DNA of 64,000 bases from Symsagittifera roscoffensis (lineage: Eukaryota; Xenacoelomorpha; Acoela; Convolutidae). A program made the translations under genes and the position numbers. Location of the stretch: NCBI RefSeq assembly GCF_963678635.1, contig NC_087069.1, forward strand, positions 43,726,688 through 43,790,687, written 5' to 3'. Positions 61,201 through 64,000 of the stretch are shown piece by piece. A model generated the notes under the pieces. The model was not told the origin of the DNA, did no database searches, and was given only the letters and a program-made list of their open reading frames with translations. How positions within the stretch are numbered: position 1 is the stretch's first letter; each line of letters begins with the position of its first letter.

Positions 61201-61408
61201 AATATAGCCAGCAAATCCATAAATAGTTAAAGCAGTTGTTTTGCTGGAGGTCCTCGTAATTTGATTTTCAAAAGCAATTTTGAGCAAAGTTTGATCACAT
61301 TCATGAATGAAATGAGGCAATTAATAATTAATGTTTTTTTTTCAGGATTTGGAGAAAGCGATGGACAGAATTGATCAGTTGCACCTAGAATTCGCCAAGA
61401 GAATAGCA
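31546..61408 (+). CDS. Alpha-actinin gene, first 13 visible exons (3' part beyond window)
   Basis: Thirteen exons join in consistent phase with GT...AG introns to give 538 codons. Order: a Tyr/Gly/Asp-rich N-terminal extension (1-52), CH1 (about 53-159), CH2 (about 167-275; [21 protein letters not shown]), a neck, spectrin repeat 1 (about 300-410) and most of repeat 2 (to 538, ending HLEFAKRIA). Alpha-actinin is an antiparallel dimer of about 890 residues that cross-links actin filaments in Z-discs, adhesion sites and stress fibres. The remaining two spectrin repeats and the EF-hands should lie to the right. Introns range from 238 bp to 11.3 kb and are filled with repeats; intron 10 holds a complete LTR element. 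All splice junctions restore residues expected in the family, and I see no coding lesion. Confidence 0.95.
31556..31711 (+). CDS. Alpha-actinin coding exon 1
   Basis: ATG at 31556, residues 1-52, ending phase 0 at AAA|gtaagt. The extension [15 protein letters not shown] followed by an acidic Tyr-rich stretch is variable in this family. [12 protein letters not shown] is the conserved lead-in to CH1. A strong acceptor ends at 31545. Confidence 0.93.
32068..32302 (+). CDS. Alpha-actinin coding exon 2 (CH1)
   Basis: Starts [13 protein letters not shown] after gttttag and ends phase 1 before gtgagg. It covers most of CH1, including [15 protein letters not shown] and [12 protein letters not shown]. 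Confidence 0.95.
32690..33310 (+). repeat. Intron inverted-repeat element copy, with internal duplication
   Basis: Degenerate copy of the intronic repeat family (GAACGGAGTGAA start, GTCTTGTTCACGCT, TTTGTTAAAAGCAAGG, ACGAAAAACGT, TTCTCAAATTGAGTTA blocks). A stretch of about 150 bp (TTCTCAAATTGAGTTA ... GATTCGATGAAAGTAGTGT ... TTCTTCATGAAA) occurs twice, at about 32978-33125 and 33168-33310. Confidence 0.65.
33655..33845 (+). repeat. Intron inverted-repeat element, 3' part, duplicated
   Basis: Two tandem-like copies of the family 3' end (TTTTTTCTGTTT...GCGTTA...CTCTTTTCCAACTGT...), at about 33661-33735 and 33783-33840. Confidence 0.55.
34284..34370 (+). CDS. Alpha-actinin coding exon 3 (end of CH1)
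   Basis: Between ttcctag and gtaacc, phase 1 in and out. Encodes [20 protein letters not shown], which is near-invariant in alpha-actinins. Confidence 0.95.
35942..36092 (+). repeat. 32 bp tandem repeat in intron 3
   Basis: Almost five copies of GAACAAGCCATGAAAAAATA plus CGTTAAAATGCT, with small differences, period 32. Confidence 0.9.
36268..36355 (+). CDS. Alpha-actinin coding exon 4 (start of CH2)
   Basis: Between tgtgtag and gtaaac, phase 1 in, phase 2 out. Encodes [20 protein letters not shown] and the following NVNVQNFHM. Confidence 0.95.
37627..37983. repeat. Foldback element with roughly 155 bp arms
   Basis: The ends GTTTTGCCCTA... and ...TAGGGCAAAAC are inverted copies. The arms match over most of their length (for example GACCGGGTTTGGAAAC and GTTTCCAAACCCGGTC; CAGGGAAATTTTTACATAGTC and GACTATGTAAACATTTCCCTG), with a spacer of about 40-50 bp at 37790-37835. 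It has no coding capacity and is typical of a non-autonomous foldback or MITE. Confidence 0.85.
38055..38380 (+). repeat. Intron inverted-repeat element copy
   Basis: Family blocks in order: AATGAACGAAGTGAGTACTCTTATATAG, CTTGTTGATTTTTTTTG, GACTTGTGTTTTC, GTTAAAAGGAAGGCCAACT, ACGTGATCTACTTCTAG, TTTCCCAGCGAAAC, TTCTCAAATTGGGTT. The 3' terminus is missing. Confidence 0.7.
38598..38703 (+). repeat. Intron inverted-repeat element, 5' end
   Basis: GAGTAATGAACGTAGTGAAG and CTCTTATATAGGTCTTGCTG, followed by an internal deletion and then the palindrome at 38704. Confidence 0.65.
38704..39054. repeat. Near-perfect palindrome with about 170 bp arms
   Basis: The left arm runs TTTCCCTTGAAATTCGACAG ... 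TTTTTTATATTATTATA, then an 8-10 base loop (TTCCTGAT) at about 38880, then the same sequence inverted, ending ...CTTTCAAGGGAAA-like at 39054. Both arms are the 3' part of the intronic repeat family joined head to head. The transcript would form a long hairpin. Confidence 0.92.
39286..39364 (+). CDS. Alpha-actinin coding exon 5 (CH2)
   Basis: Between tatag and gtatcc, phase 2 in, phase 0 out. Encodes [19 protein letters not shown], a core of CH2. Confidence 0.95.
39917..39941 (+). repeat. G-rich homopolymer run
   Basis: GTGGTGG followed by a run of about 20 G, then AGGGGG. It is low complexity and could form a G-quadruplex; length is uncertain in sequencing. Confidence 0.8.
40045..40345 (+). 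repeat. Intron inverted-repeat element copy, 5' truncated
   Basis: From TTTGTTAAAAGGAATGCAAAC through AACGTGATCGACTTCTAA to the 3' end GCGTTCATGACTTTTTCC followed by AACTGTCTGTTGGCTATG. Confidence 0.7.
40942..41023 (+). CDS. Alpha-actinin coding exon 6 (CH2)
   Basis: Between gtttag and gtaagt, ends phase 1. Encodes [20 protein letters not shown] then PIMLDPE. Confidence 0.95.
41299..41600 (+). repeat. hAT-like non-autonomous element fragment
   Basis: Begins CAGGGGCGGATCTATGATTT, a terminus typical of hAT-type elements, followed by TCGAGG, a G run, ATTTTCAAAAAAATT, AGGTCGAGCAAAGTGAATTT and GCGTTTTTAGGCACTTTTTGG. The same series of blocks recurs at 60095-60495. The right terminus was not clearly located. 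Confidence 0.5.
42202..42380 (+). CDS. Alpha-actinin coding exon 7 (end of CH2 and neck)
   Basis: Between tttaag and gtaaac, phase 1 in, phase 0 out. Encodes [20 protein letters not shown] and the neck leading to spectrin repeat 1. The CYYHAF stretch has Cys-Tyr where many relatives have Ser-Phe. Confidence 0.95.
42861..43307 (+). repeat. Intron inverted-repeat element, near-complete copy
   Basis: Begins GAGTAATGAACGTCGTGAAG and ends GGCATTCATTAATCTTTTCC, so the termini are inverted copies of each other. Internal family blocks are present in order. About 447 bp. Confidence 0.75.
44708..44825 (+). CDS. Alpha-actinin coding exon 8 (spectrin repeat 1)
   Basis: Between tttcag and gtaaga, ends phase 1. 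Encodes [15 protein letters not shown] through [10 protein letters not shown]. Confidence 0.95.
45064..45185 (+). CDS. Alpha-actinin coding exon 9 (spectrin repeat 1)
   Basis: Between ttcacag and gttagt, phase 1 in, phase 0 out. Encodes [20 protein letters not shown] and [17 protein letters not shown]. Confidence 0.94.
45225..45590 (+). repeat. Intron inverted-repeat element copy
   Basis: Starts near GAGTCGATTAACGGAGTTCAG and ends GCGTTCATTGACTCTTTTCC followed by AACTTTTTGTTGACTATG. Shares GTTAAAACGAATGTAAACTC and CACGAAAAACGTAACCGAC with other copies. It begins just after exon 9. Confidence 0.7.
46126..46925 (+). repeat. Intron inverted-repeat element with 200 bp internal tandem duplication
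   Basis: Begins GAGTCAATGAATGTCGTGAAG, ends ACTTTTCCAATCTCCGATTGGC. A segment of exactly 200 bp (starting at TTTGCTCTACAATTACGGAAG, about 46385 and 46585) is repeated almost unchanged. Confidence 0.75.
47018..47435 (+). repeat. Intron inverted-repeat element, diverged copy
   Basis: TCCATGAACGAAGTGAAGAC start and GTTGACACTTCTCAATTTTTC end. The interior is diverged but has the CCTATTGACCCAGTTTTCTC-type block. It lies directly before exon 10. Confidence 0.55.
47473..47549 (+). CDS. Alpha-actinin coding exon 10 (spectrin repeat 1)
   Basis: Between tttttag and gtacgt, ends phase 2. Encodes [20 protein letters not shown]. The next intron holds LTR element C. Confidence 0.94.
47835..47839 (+). other. 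Target-site duplication of element C, left copy
   Basis: ATTAT directly left of the LTR; the identical 5 bases follow the right LTR at 58295-58299. Confidence 0.85.
47840..48278 (-). repeat. Element C 3' LTR
   Basis: 439 bp; sense strand starts TGTGACATCATCCC and ends GGAATATTATA. Reads the same as 57856-58294 throughout. Confidence 0.95.
48100..48180 (-). other. LTR interior of element C (no separate gene)
   Basis: AT-rich LTR interior. TATAAAT on the plus strand at about 48122 and TTAAATAAATATATGATGC at about 48170 are low-complexity; a promoter on the sense strand cannot be placed with confidence. Confidence 0.25.
48279..50463 (-). other. Element C 3' region between macro-domain frame and LTR
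   Basis: Non-coding, about 2.2 kb. It includes a run of about 27 T at 49233-49260 and the 172 bp tandem repeat. An 82-codon open frame at 48603-48851 resembles no known protein. A convincing polypurine tract before the LTR is not seen; the sense sequence is ...CTTGTGAGGTTG|TGTGAC. Confidence 0.6.
49500..50220 (-). repeat. 172 bp tandem repeat in element C 3' region
   Basis: About 4.2 copies with the core GACTTCCTGCCTGTTCCTCATTGGTC-type segment, TTCGTTAGCTAAAATTTTTG and GGGGGGAGCAGAAA. Copies from about 49844 onwards are nearly identical; those nearer 49500 are more diverged. This is a graded pattern typical of recent unequal exchange. Confidence 0.92.
50464..51918 (-). CDS. Element C Pol C-terminal part: integrase tail, Pro-rich linker and macro domain
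   Basis: 484 codons in a register offset (+1) from the main pol frame, overlapping it by 113 bases. Residues about 12-70 ([33 protein letters not shown]) are the barrel-type C-terminal module expected right after the integrase core. A single indel near 51,900 therefore probably split one Pol. Residues about 100-200 are Pro/Ala rich. Residues 348-484 are a macro domain of the TARG1/OARD1 type: [27 protein letters not shown] (Lys417), [26 protein letters not shown] (Asp458), IKIFIYV at the end. The Lys and Asp match the catalytic pair of TARG1, which removes ADP-ribose from acidic residues. Activity here is inferred, not shown. Confidence 0.85.
   Translation of the reverse strand: MRSLSVESFCLLLNPLLTTQSDFGSKSMQVWIPLYRVEKVLTNSNYIIRKVGTNYTQCVHRIRLRPVDPQHQPEDLNPIDPTKFQTDPSLGKYRSEPGLFDENLPKLLDEIQPDNPDETDQPAAPARIRLSVPFGAPAVAAAPAPMPIPAAPIVVPLPVPVPVIPPPPDPPPIPGAVHVHELPLAELPAAPPMDIIDEQVTDRLTSNNSDPEGYNLDELFREPQPVVRRKAAAEARDRIHAQIRFSNDVRYHPIPSRPKQPRKYGLRTVDGHEVAPVTFIPRSTQRDNKANIRKKAEAANEDFPSRDSKRNIIMDSVKRAKQFTKQKDGPGSSKDSVNAIYEPNIFVGSGDVLQFPGSIAHCVSSDFQMAKGVAQQISSAYPCIKPTLKSIETPIVGSSVSVSLPWENKSIFNLVTKPQFFDKPTYYDLSRSLNCMKQQLLQKGINAIAMPKIGCGLDKLKESRVFSLICDIFEKTNIKIFIYV
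50467..50877 (-). other. TARG1/OARD1-like macro domain of element C
   Basis: 137 residues at the Pol C-terminus. Seen in order: GDVLQF strand, [15 protein letters not shown] (ADP-ribose-binding loop region), LVTK with the candidate nucleophilic Lys417, [11 protein letters not shown] helix, MPKIGCGLD with Asp458, and [12 protein letters not shown] strand. Length and motif order match the single-domain OARD1 class well. In that class Lys and Asp in these motifs carry out de-ADP-ribosylation of glutamate/aspartate esters. Confidence 0.88.
51806..55984 (-). CDS. pol: Element C Pol: protease, RT, RNase H, integrase
   Basis: 1392 codons from an in-frame ATG at 55984; translation more likely enters by -1 frameshift at 55918-55924. 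Protease DTGA is at 81-84. RT blocks are MLIDLR (500-505), FDCSQAYH (541-548) and FMDD (606-609), the last a variant of YxDD. RNase H is at about 754-880 (LCDAS, LTDNRS, AADFLSR). Integrase zinc finger: His1080, His1087, Cys1117, Cys1120. Integrase core triad: Asp1152 (IDIVGP), Asp1210 (IIADLGTTF) and Glu1246 (GLVERSHG). All catalytic residues are present. The frame leaves the conserved path just after [10 protein letters not shown], where the continuation is in the next register. Confidence 0.95.
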   Translation of the reverse strand: MLVETKTTRTRSIISVSESAKKLIKPPSQSPKSFQSSKSSKPSIPPDEIINLYAVIPAEGTVLTYTKLRFSSGLQRRALVDTGACANVISKQTFDDLKDEKSLYRPLKISESKLKRVRMAGGQLVPIETEVTLEFKLADMTFVESFLVLHAANSIILGNPFYKKHHIHICAKYNLLHFPDLTLQINEIKPPNEPRRINRVKKFPLILTKRQTIAPHQTILVECHLKDACRDMAKTTGIVMPSKEFEENCEIAFTSSISEVLTNNLLYITAFNITDHHVTLPFKTEIGKFSILTLTEAENLIPIDAEMLAFAKMNNPDDIEMGINELIQQHCDNQQSQQQRQPEYEKFWFPTPETCQNPVLLPQIQRDIYDQILHFQGLEKIEPKMNFQDRLTFIKNFKWENSVLTHDQRSKVEDLLVEFSDIFAKHRFDVGYNSDLKIKLKPEHTRPLYTQGPPTPIHLRQELTVELALMHYYGLITTLSHSKYSSPLFAHRKPSGKLRMLIDLRRINHSLKNDYINSNFPISNMTDASNHFAGKSLFTKFDCSQAYHCVQMADDLSVQLLAFNFGSRTYAYKCLAQGLSKSVTGFSSFIRHYLDPCLAADLCTQFMDDIGSAVNNFDELIPTLSKIFECVRKSGLKLSPNKCEKGTQRMKFLGNIITPAGISPEQEKISTFLKKIKMPQTVKQVKRLIGFVQFFRNYMPSLGEKLIPFYRLLRKDIAFQTNEEHQKSLEVLKHDLIQATDITLRLPKPGLQYVILCDASYHGTGFVLMVEDYVKTDNKGEMKTYAPVSFGSRLFNTAQLKFSIYYKEFLALYFALDHFSHFIWGSSKPVIILTDNRSLTQFFQAKTIPPSVWNFLDRVMSFNIIIAHIPGKANYAADFLSRMQTDPSASLSLKLTDKIPVREIQIDTTAKLPDASLNLIHSMDDAFPEKKKIDDNLRAQLLELGLYENVMRELSSQEASATIQPQNFVRITRPITAAVQHPDPADVFSDLNMSHEVLDLKNEQDKDNDIVEVKDWKRNEQVPNLTYENSRKKKYAKQFNRLIIDDEVLYRNFYDDTGHVKHKQYCLPKHLWNEVVYRLHNSRTGGHLGMTRTTEEFRKRFYLPGFTEFLTNTIKNCLTCLQLKRASAKYQIPPLQPISSLQCFPGDMMQIDIVGPLKSPVYKFVLTGIDVFSKYLFAAPLTNASADTVARELTKIFFMHSYIPKKIIADLGTTFTSELMHELTTLLEVQINHATLKHPQSIGLVERSHGPLKRILKLNTNEQWSDWHKYVPLATFIHNTSYSSSIGCCPSSIFHGREPTKPLDLRFSTKAMESVTAESDFVTAMQDAMLEKFKETKKNLISSYHKYRGYYDQKALAQPLSRIILFTTKSSADYTVRLWKQINASLDTPVQS
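55915..56130 (-). CDS. Element C nucleocapsid part of Gag (zinc knuckle)
   Basis: This frame carries one CX2CX4HX4C knuckle ([14 protein letters not shown]) and ends at the slippery site and TAA. It is offset by a +1 step from the main gag frame, which runs out at 56078 without a knuckle. The overlap is in Gln/Asn-rich low-complexity sequence near 56,105-56,130. A single indel there would unite them. The start given is the likely crossover, not an initiator codon. Confidence 0.75.
   Translation of the reverse strand, partial: YLQPQQHQFNGTQTAQADIQLPSGSFEPMVRASAKFCDICGKFNHTASQCWWRQKPQGHGQSFPFQNQPKN
55918..55924 (-). promoter_or_regulatory. Canonical -1 ribosomal frameshift heptamer A AAA AAC
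   Basis: In the nucleocapsid frame the codons read CCA AAA AAC TAA, so the slippery heptamer A AAA AAC is in the correct register and is followed at once by the stop. A -1 slip enters the pol frame exactly. The same heptamer is a classic site in retroviruses. A downstream pseudoknot was not checked. Confidence 0.85.
56078..57208 (-). CDS. gag: Element C Gag (capsid region)
   Basis: 376 codons from ATG 57206-57208. Residues about 15-190 fit a Ty3/gypsy capsid ([70 protein letters not shown]). A helical stretch and a Gln/Asn-rich basic tail follow. The zinc knuckle expected at the C-terminus is in another register (see 55915-56130). Product role: particle formation and RNA binding. Confidence 0.9.
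   Translation of the reverse strand: MAHAQISVAPYGGTDKEDFQQFEQLFRGYIGVAGIAPGQQANFLQLHLREAALRFYQTLPAAIRANVENSLGALRDHFCNPQLQEIHVLKLEQLRYDPKIDSPENFLVNLTNKAQRAYPTPDLPAVDPIDVALNGAPLVADTARFHRETAQRQERIDAVNDNRNEQIKRLFIKGMPNWLRSKLMEQPQATTVQELCNLTKKQIMIREVCRNEDYPEDGFNEVNDRVSENLISALTKLSTNQEQIEKQINEMRSQITEQSKKQLNPPSHQNKNNANQNSQCSGNQNQNNWPGQQQSGRKGKNRSNWQNHFGFNNNQTNFQNMGPIAPQQYPPWYQYQQYPNMQQNQSMVQIQPAQVQQNELPATTTTSIQWNSDSAS
57209..57837 (-). other. Element C 5' leader
   Basis: Untranslated leader of about 630 bp between the primer-binding site and gag, with a run of about 17 T on the plus strand near 57730. No gene is seen. Confidence 0.7.
57838..57855 (-). other. Primer-binding site of element C
   Basis: On the sense strand TGGTGACTTTCGCGGGAA starts immediately after the 5' LTR. 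Its complement ends ...GTCACCA and has the 5+7+1+CCA spacing of a tRNA T-stem and acceptor. The tRNA was not identified. Confidence 0.75.
57856..58294 (-). repeat. Element C 5' LTR
   Basis: 439 bp, reads identical to 47840-48278; followed by the ATTAT duplication. Confidence 0.95.
58864..59082 (+). CDS. Alpha-actinin coding exon 11 (spectrin repeats 1-2)
   Basis: Between tttcag and gtgagt, phase 2 in and out. Encodes [15 protein letters not shown] through [18 protein letters not shown]. Confidence 0.95.
59485..59566. repeat. Short hairpin of about 35 bp arms in intron 11
   Basis: GAAGAATGTTATTTTGATCT and CAAATAGAT pair with ATCTATTTG and GGATCAAAATAACATCCTCC around a TACAGGCAC-type loop. 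Small inverted repeat with no coding potential. Confidence 0.8.
59862..59970 (+). CDS. Alpha-actinin coding exon 12 (spectrin repeat 2)
   Basis: Between attttag and gtaaat, phase 2 in, phase 0 out. Encodes [20 protein letters not shown] and [13 protein letters not shown]. Confidence 0.95.
60095..60495 (+). repeat. hAT-like non-autonomous element
   Basis: Begins GGCAGGGGTGGATGTAGGAT and ends GGCGTCCGCCCCCCTAAATG, giving roughly inverted GC-rich termini. Interior blocks (TTTTCAAAAA, AGGTCGACTAAATTGATTT, GCGTTTTAGGCGGTTTTTG) match 41299-41600. Confidence 0.55.
60498..61145 (+). repeat. Intron inverted-repeat element copy, 5' end replaced by the hAT-like element
   Basis: Starts within the family at CTCTTATATAGGTCTTGCTG, directly after the hAT-like terminus, and ends GTGTTCATTGACTTCTTTCC followed by AACTGTCTGTTGGCTATG. 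An internal segment (TTTGTTAAAAGGAAGGCGAAC) is partly duplicated. Confidence 0.7.
61346..61408 (+). CDS. Alpha-actinin coding exon 13 (spectrin repeat 2), last visible exon
   Basis: Between tttcag and gtgagt, phase 0 both ends. Encodes [21 protein letters not shown] see no exon matching the next conserved block (usually beginning APFNNW) up to 64000, so the following intron exceeds 2.5 kb. Confidence 0.93.
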
Positions 61409-61664
61409 GTGAGTTTTTATCTTTGGTTTTGAATGATGATGTGAGTTTTCCCTTATTTGGATGTGTAGTTTTTTTCAGTGATAATTTAATTCGCTTATAT
61501 GAAATGAATTCATGACTTATTTTAAGATCTATGTGTGAAAGAATGAATATACTTATACTTTCAAAAATGGATTGTTTGTCAGGTCTCGAGAAGAAAATTC
61601 TAATCGCTCCAGTTTTTGGTCCAGATTGCGTTACTTGTGAAACAACGCTGGTCATAAATCTTTT

Positions 61665-61815
61665 AGAAATTCAGAGAGCTTAAAGTGCATCTGTTTTTGT
61701 TTGAAATTCTTAAATTCGAAAGTTCAGATTTTTTCAACGAAGTCGAAGTTTTTTTTTTAAATGTTTACTTGCGTTCATTACTCTTTTCCAATCTTCGATT
61801 GGCTCTGTTTAAGTT
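61665..61815 (+). repeat. Intron inverted-repeat element, 3' end
   Basis: GAAATTCAGAGAGCTTAAAG-type block to GCGTTCATTACTCTTTTCCA, then ATCTTCGATTGGCT. Confidence 0.65.
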
Positions 61816-62130
61816 CAATTCAAAATCAGTTGCTTAAAAGAAGGCAATTTACGCTCTCCAATAACAAAAGTTTAGACGGCGCAAAAAACATCAATGGCTT
61901 TTAGTTTGGATCGTGGATTTTAATTTTGGATTTCCTATCAAAATAAAAACGAATGAATCGCGAAATAATTTGCAACGTGATGTAATTCTTCGAAAAATCA
62001 TTAAAAAAAATTCAACTGTTTTTTAGCTTCTTTGATTTTAATGACAGCGTTGAAACTTGAGCGAAGTGAAAACACTTATATTCGTTAGTTTTTTCTGAGA
62101 ATGATCCAGTTTTGAATTGGTTAGTTTTAG

Positions 62131-62557
62131 AGTAATGAACTTACTGATTACTTGGCCTTGGTGTTTTTGGGATTTTTTTTCAGGAAAAAGTTTTAAACTT
62201 TGATCAGCTAAATTTTGATTTTTTTTGTGGTTTGGCTTTTGATTTCTCGTTCACTTCAGTTCCTTTTTAAAAGGAAGACAAACTCCACTATCGAACAGAA
62301 AAACTGTAAATGTCACGAAAAACGTGATCTACTTCTAATTTCGAAACTGGAGTTTGATTATCAGATTCCTCCGCGAAATATAATTTTTACTTATTGATCC
62401 AGTTTTCTGAAATTGGGTTTGTTTTATCAAAAAAGTGTCAATCAAGAATTGTTCTTAAAATCGAAAGTGCTTCAAGGCCAGCTTTTTTTCGAAATCCGTT
62501 TTTTCTCCTATGTTTCCTTGCGTTTTTTAGTTTTTTAACTGACAGGGGACTATGTTT
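62131..62557 (+). repeat. Intron inverted-repeat element copy
   Basis: AGTAATGAACTTACTGATTAC start, then CAGGAAAAAGTTTTAAACTT, AAACTCCACTATCGAACAG, ACGAAAAACGTGATCTACTT, TTGATCCAGTTTTCTGAAATTG and a degraded 3' end. Confidence 0.65.
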
Positions 62558-63270
62558 TTTTTTACTGCAGGCGAAAGAAGTGAAATTGATTTATCGCGTG
62601 TCTTGTGTCGCGCAAATGCAAGTGTCTTGTAATCGGGAACTAGACTTTTTTGCCGTAAACAACTTTTCTCACATATTGTCAGCTTGATTTTTTAAATTGA
62701 ATCTTAAGAACTTACAGGTTCCTTACCACTTTGCCTATCACGCCATTGCCTTTGCACCCTACGTTTGGTTTTCGAGTCCGTATGCAATAAAAAAATTTTT
62801 CCTTTAAAAATTGAATTGTCAGACTACCATTTGTGTTCAAACTTTTCCGCCTAGTTGCCACATCCCGGATTTTGCTTATACTAAACAATTTTCATTATAG
62901 CTGCAGGTGCAAGTGTTGCTCCTTAAAGTTTCAGGGGTGACTTGAAACTTATGAGATGTTTCTGTTAAATCTTTTGTGGTTCAACTTGTGTCTGCTCAAA
63001 AAGTTTCGGCTTAGTGTCGACATCAAGGATTTGCTTTGTGCTGTAAGCAATTTTCATTGTAGTTGCACGTGCAAGTGTTGTTCAATTTAGCTCTAACTTA
63101 ATAGTAACTTACAACTTTTTTTTTCGGCTCCACCTGTATCTGTCTGTTCAAACGTCTGTTGTTTTTGCCTTGTATGAACTTTTATCGAAACATCCGAAAA
63201 TTCAAATTTTGGTAGGCCTAGTTTTCAATCAAAAGTTTTCATTTTTGTTACTTATCTTTTTTGTGTTTAA

Positions 63271-63995
63271 GAGTAATGAACGTAGTGAGTATTCTTATAT
63301 AGGTCTTGCTGATTATTTTTTGTTTATTTTTTCAGGAAAAAGTCTTAAAATTTGTTCACGCTCAATTTTGATTTTTCGCTGTTTGACTTGTGATTTCTTT
63401 TTAGATTCAGGGCATTTCTATTGTTAAAAGGAAGGCAAACTCCTATATCGGACAGAAAAAGTGTAAGGGTCTCGAAAAACGTGATCGACTTCTAATTTCG
63501 AAAAAGGAAATTAAATTCAGATTTCCCAGCGAAATCACAGTCTTACCTATTGATCCAGTGTTTTCAAATTGTGTTAGTTTTAACATAAAAGTGTCCATCA
63601 TAAATTGTTGTACATTTTTCAATAGCTTTAAGGCCGTTTTTTTTTCTTCGAAATTCAAAAGTTGAAGCCCTGCTTCGCAGCTGTGTTATTAAATTCAATC
63701 TCTTAAAAGGATAATTTATCCTTCTAATTATAAGGAACAAATGACTTTAAAAAACGCAAATGGTGAAAGTTTTTGAAGTGGATTTTTTTTCAAAATTTTT
63801 TCAGTGGAATAAAACTTAAGTAATGATCCAGTTTTTTCAAATTAAGTTAATTTCGTGAAAAATCGTTCAATCTTAAAATATCCTTGAACTACAAAGTGCT
63901 ACCAGAGAGCTTAGTTATAATTAGAATAAATAGAATAAGAAAGTTTTTAATTCCTTTCTTTTGTTTTGTTCATAAATACTTTGCCAACTGTGTGT
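63271..63995 (+). repeat. Intron inverted-repeat element, longest copy
   Basis: GAGTAATGAACGTAGTGAGT start, CTTATATAGGTCTTGCTG, CAGGAAAAAGTCTTAAAATT, GAAGGCAAACTCC, ACGTGATCGACTTCTAA, CCTATTGATCCAGTGTTTTC. The 3' end appears to be GTTCATAAATACTTTGCC near the window edge. Confidence 0.65.
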
Positions 63996-64000
63996 TTGCT

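Noticed and set aside
62571-62690. Possible next alpha-actinin exon after ACTGCAG at 62570
   Set aside because: The acceptor-like site is followed by sequence without similarity to the next conserved spectrin-repeat block and without a convincing donor.

Overview
The window is from an animal nuclear genome. It has AT-rich introns with GT...AG splice sites, short GC-richer exons encoding a well-conserved alpha-actinin, and many LTR retrotransposons, inverted-repeat elements and tandem repeats. The codon table looks standard in the host gene. The presence of a muscle/cytoskeletal alpha-actinin with CH domains and spectrin repeats points to a metazoan, probably an invertebrate; the sequence alone does not let me name the phylum.

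Layout. Positions 1-31287 are retrotransposon DNA, all in minus orientation. An older giant Ty3/gypsy element (A) lies on both sides of a younger one (B). A's 5' LTR and first leader segment are at 29856-31287. Its remaining leader, gag, protease and reverse transcriptase (RT) are at 1-6840. B occupies 6841-29855 (about 23 kb) and is inserted inside A's leader repeat. B runs, in sense order: 5' LTR, a 2.6 kb leader with two tandem-repeat arrays, Gag (two zinc knuckles), protease, RT-RNase H, integrase with a C-terminal macro-domain-like module, a roughly 9 kb extra coding region, and the 3' LTR. The extra region holds a coiled coil, an SGNH/GDSL-type hydrolase domain with all catalytic blocks, a second possible SGNH-like domain, and long unknown segments. 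Both A and B carry stops or frameshifts; A is far more decayed.

Positions 31546-61408 hold the first 13 visible coding exons of alpha-actinin (plus strand, 538 codons: N-terminal extension, CH1, CH2, spectrin repeats 1 and 2). The gene continues past the right edge. Its introns hold many related copies of a short inverted-repeat element that begins near AGTAATGAACG and ends near CGTTCATTACT, two long foldback sequences, and hAT-like fragments.

Intron 10 contains a third LTR element (C, 47840-58294, minus strand). Its 439 bp LTRs read as identical and it has a 5 bp target duplication ATTAT, so it is a recent insertion. C has gag, a canonical A AAA AAC slippery site before pol, protease, RT, RNase H and integrase, and ends in a recognisable TARG1/OARD1-like macro domain with both expected catalytic residues.

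The most notable observation is that two distinct Ty3/gypsy lineages here, C and the giant B, both end the post-integrase part of Pol with a macro-type fold. It looks catalytically competent in C and degenerate in B. B additionally carries a large accessory polyprotein with an SGNH hydrolase.
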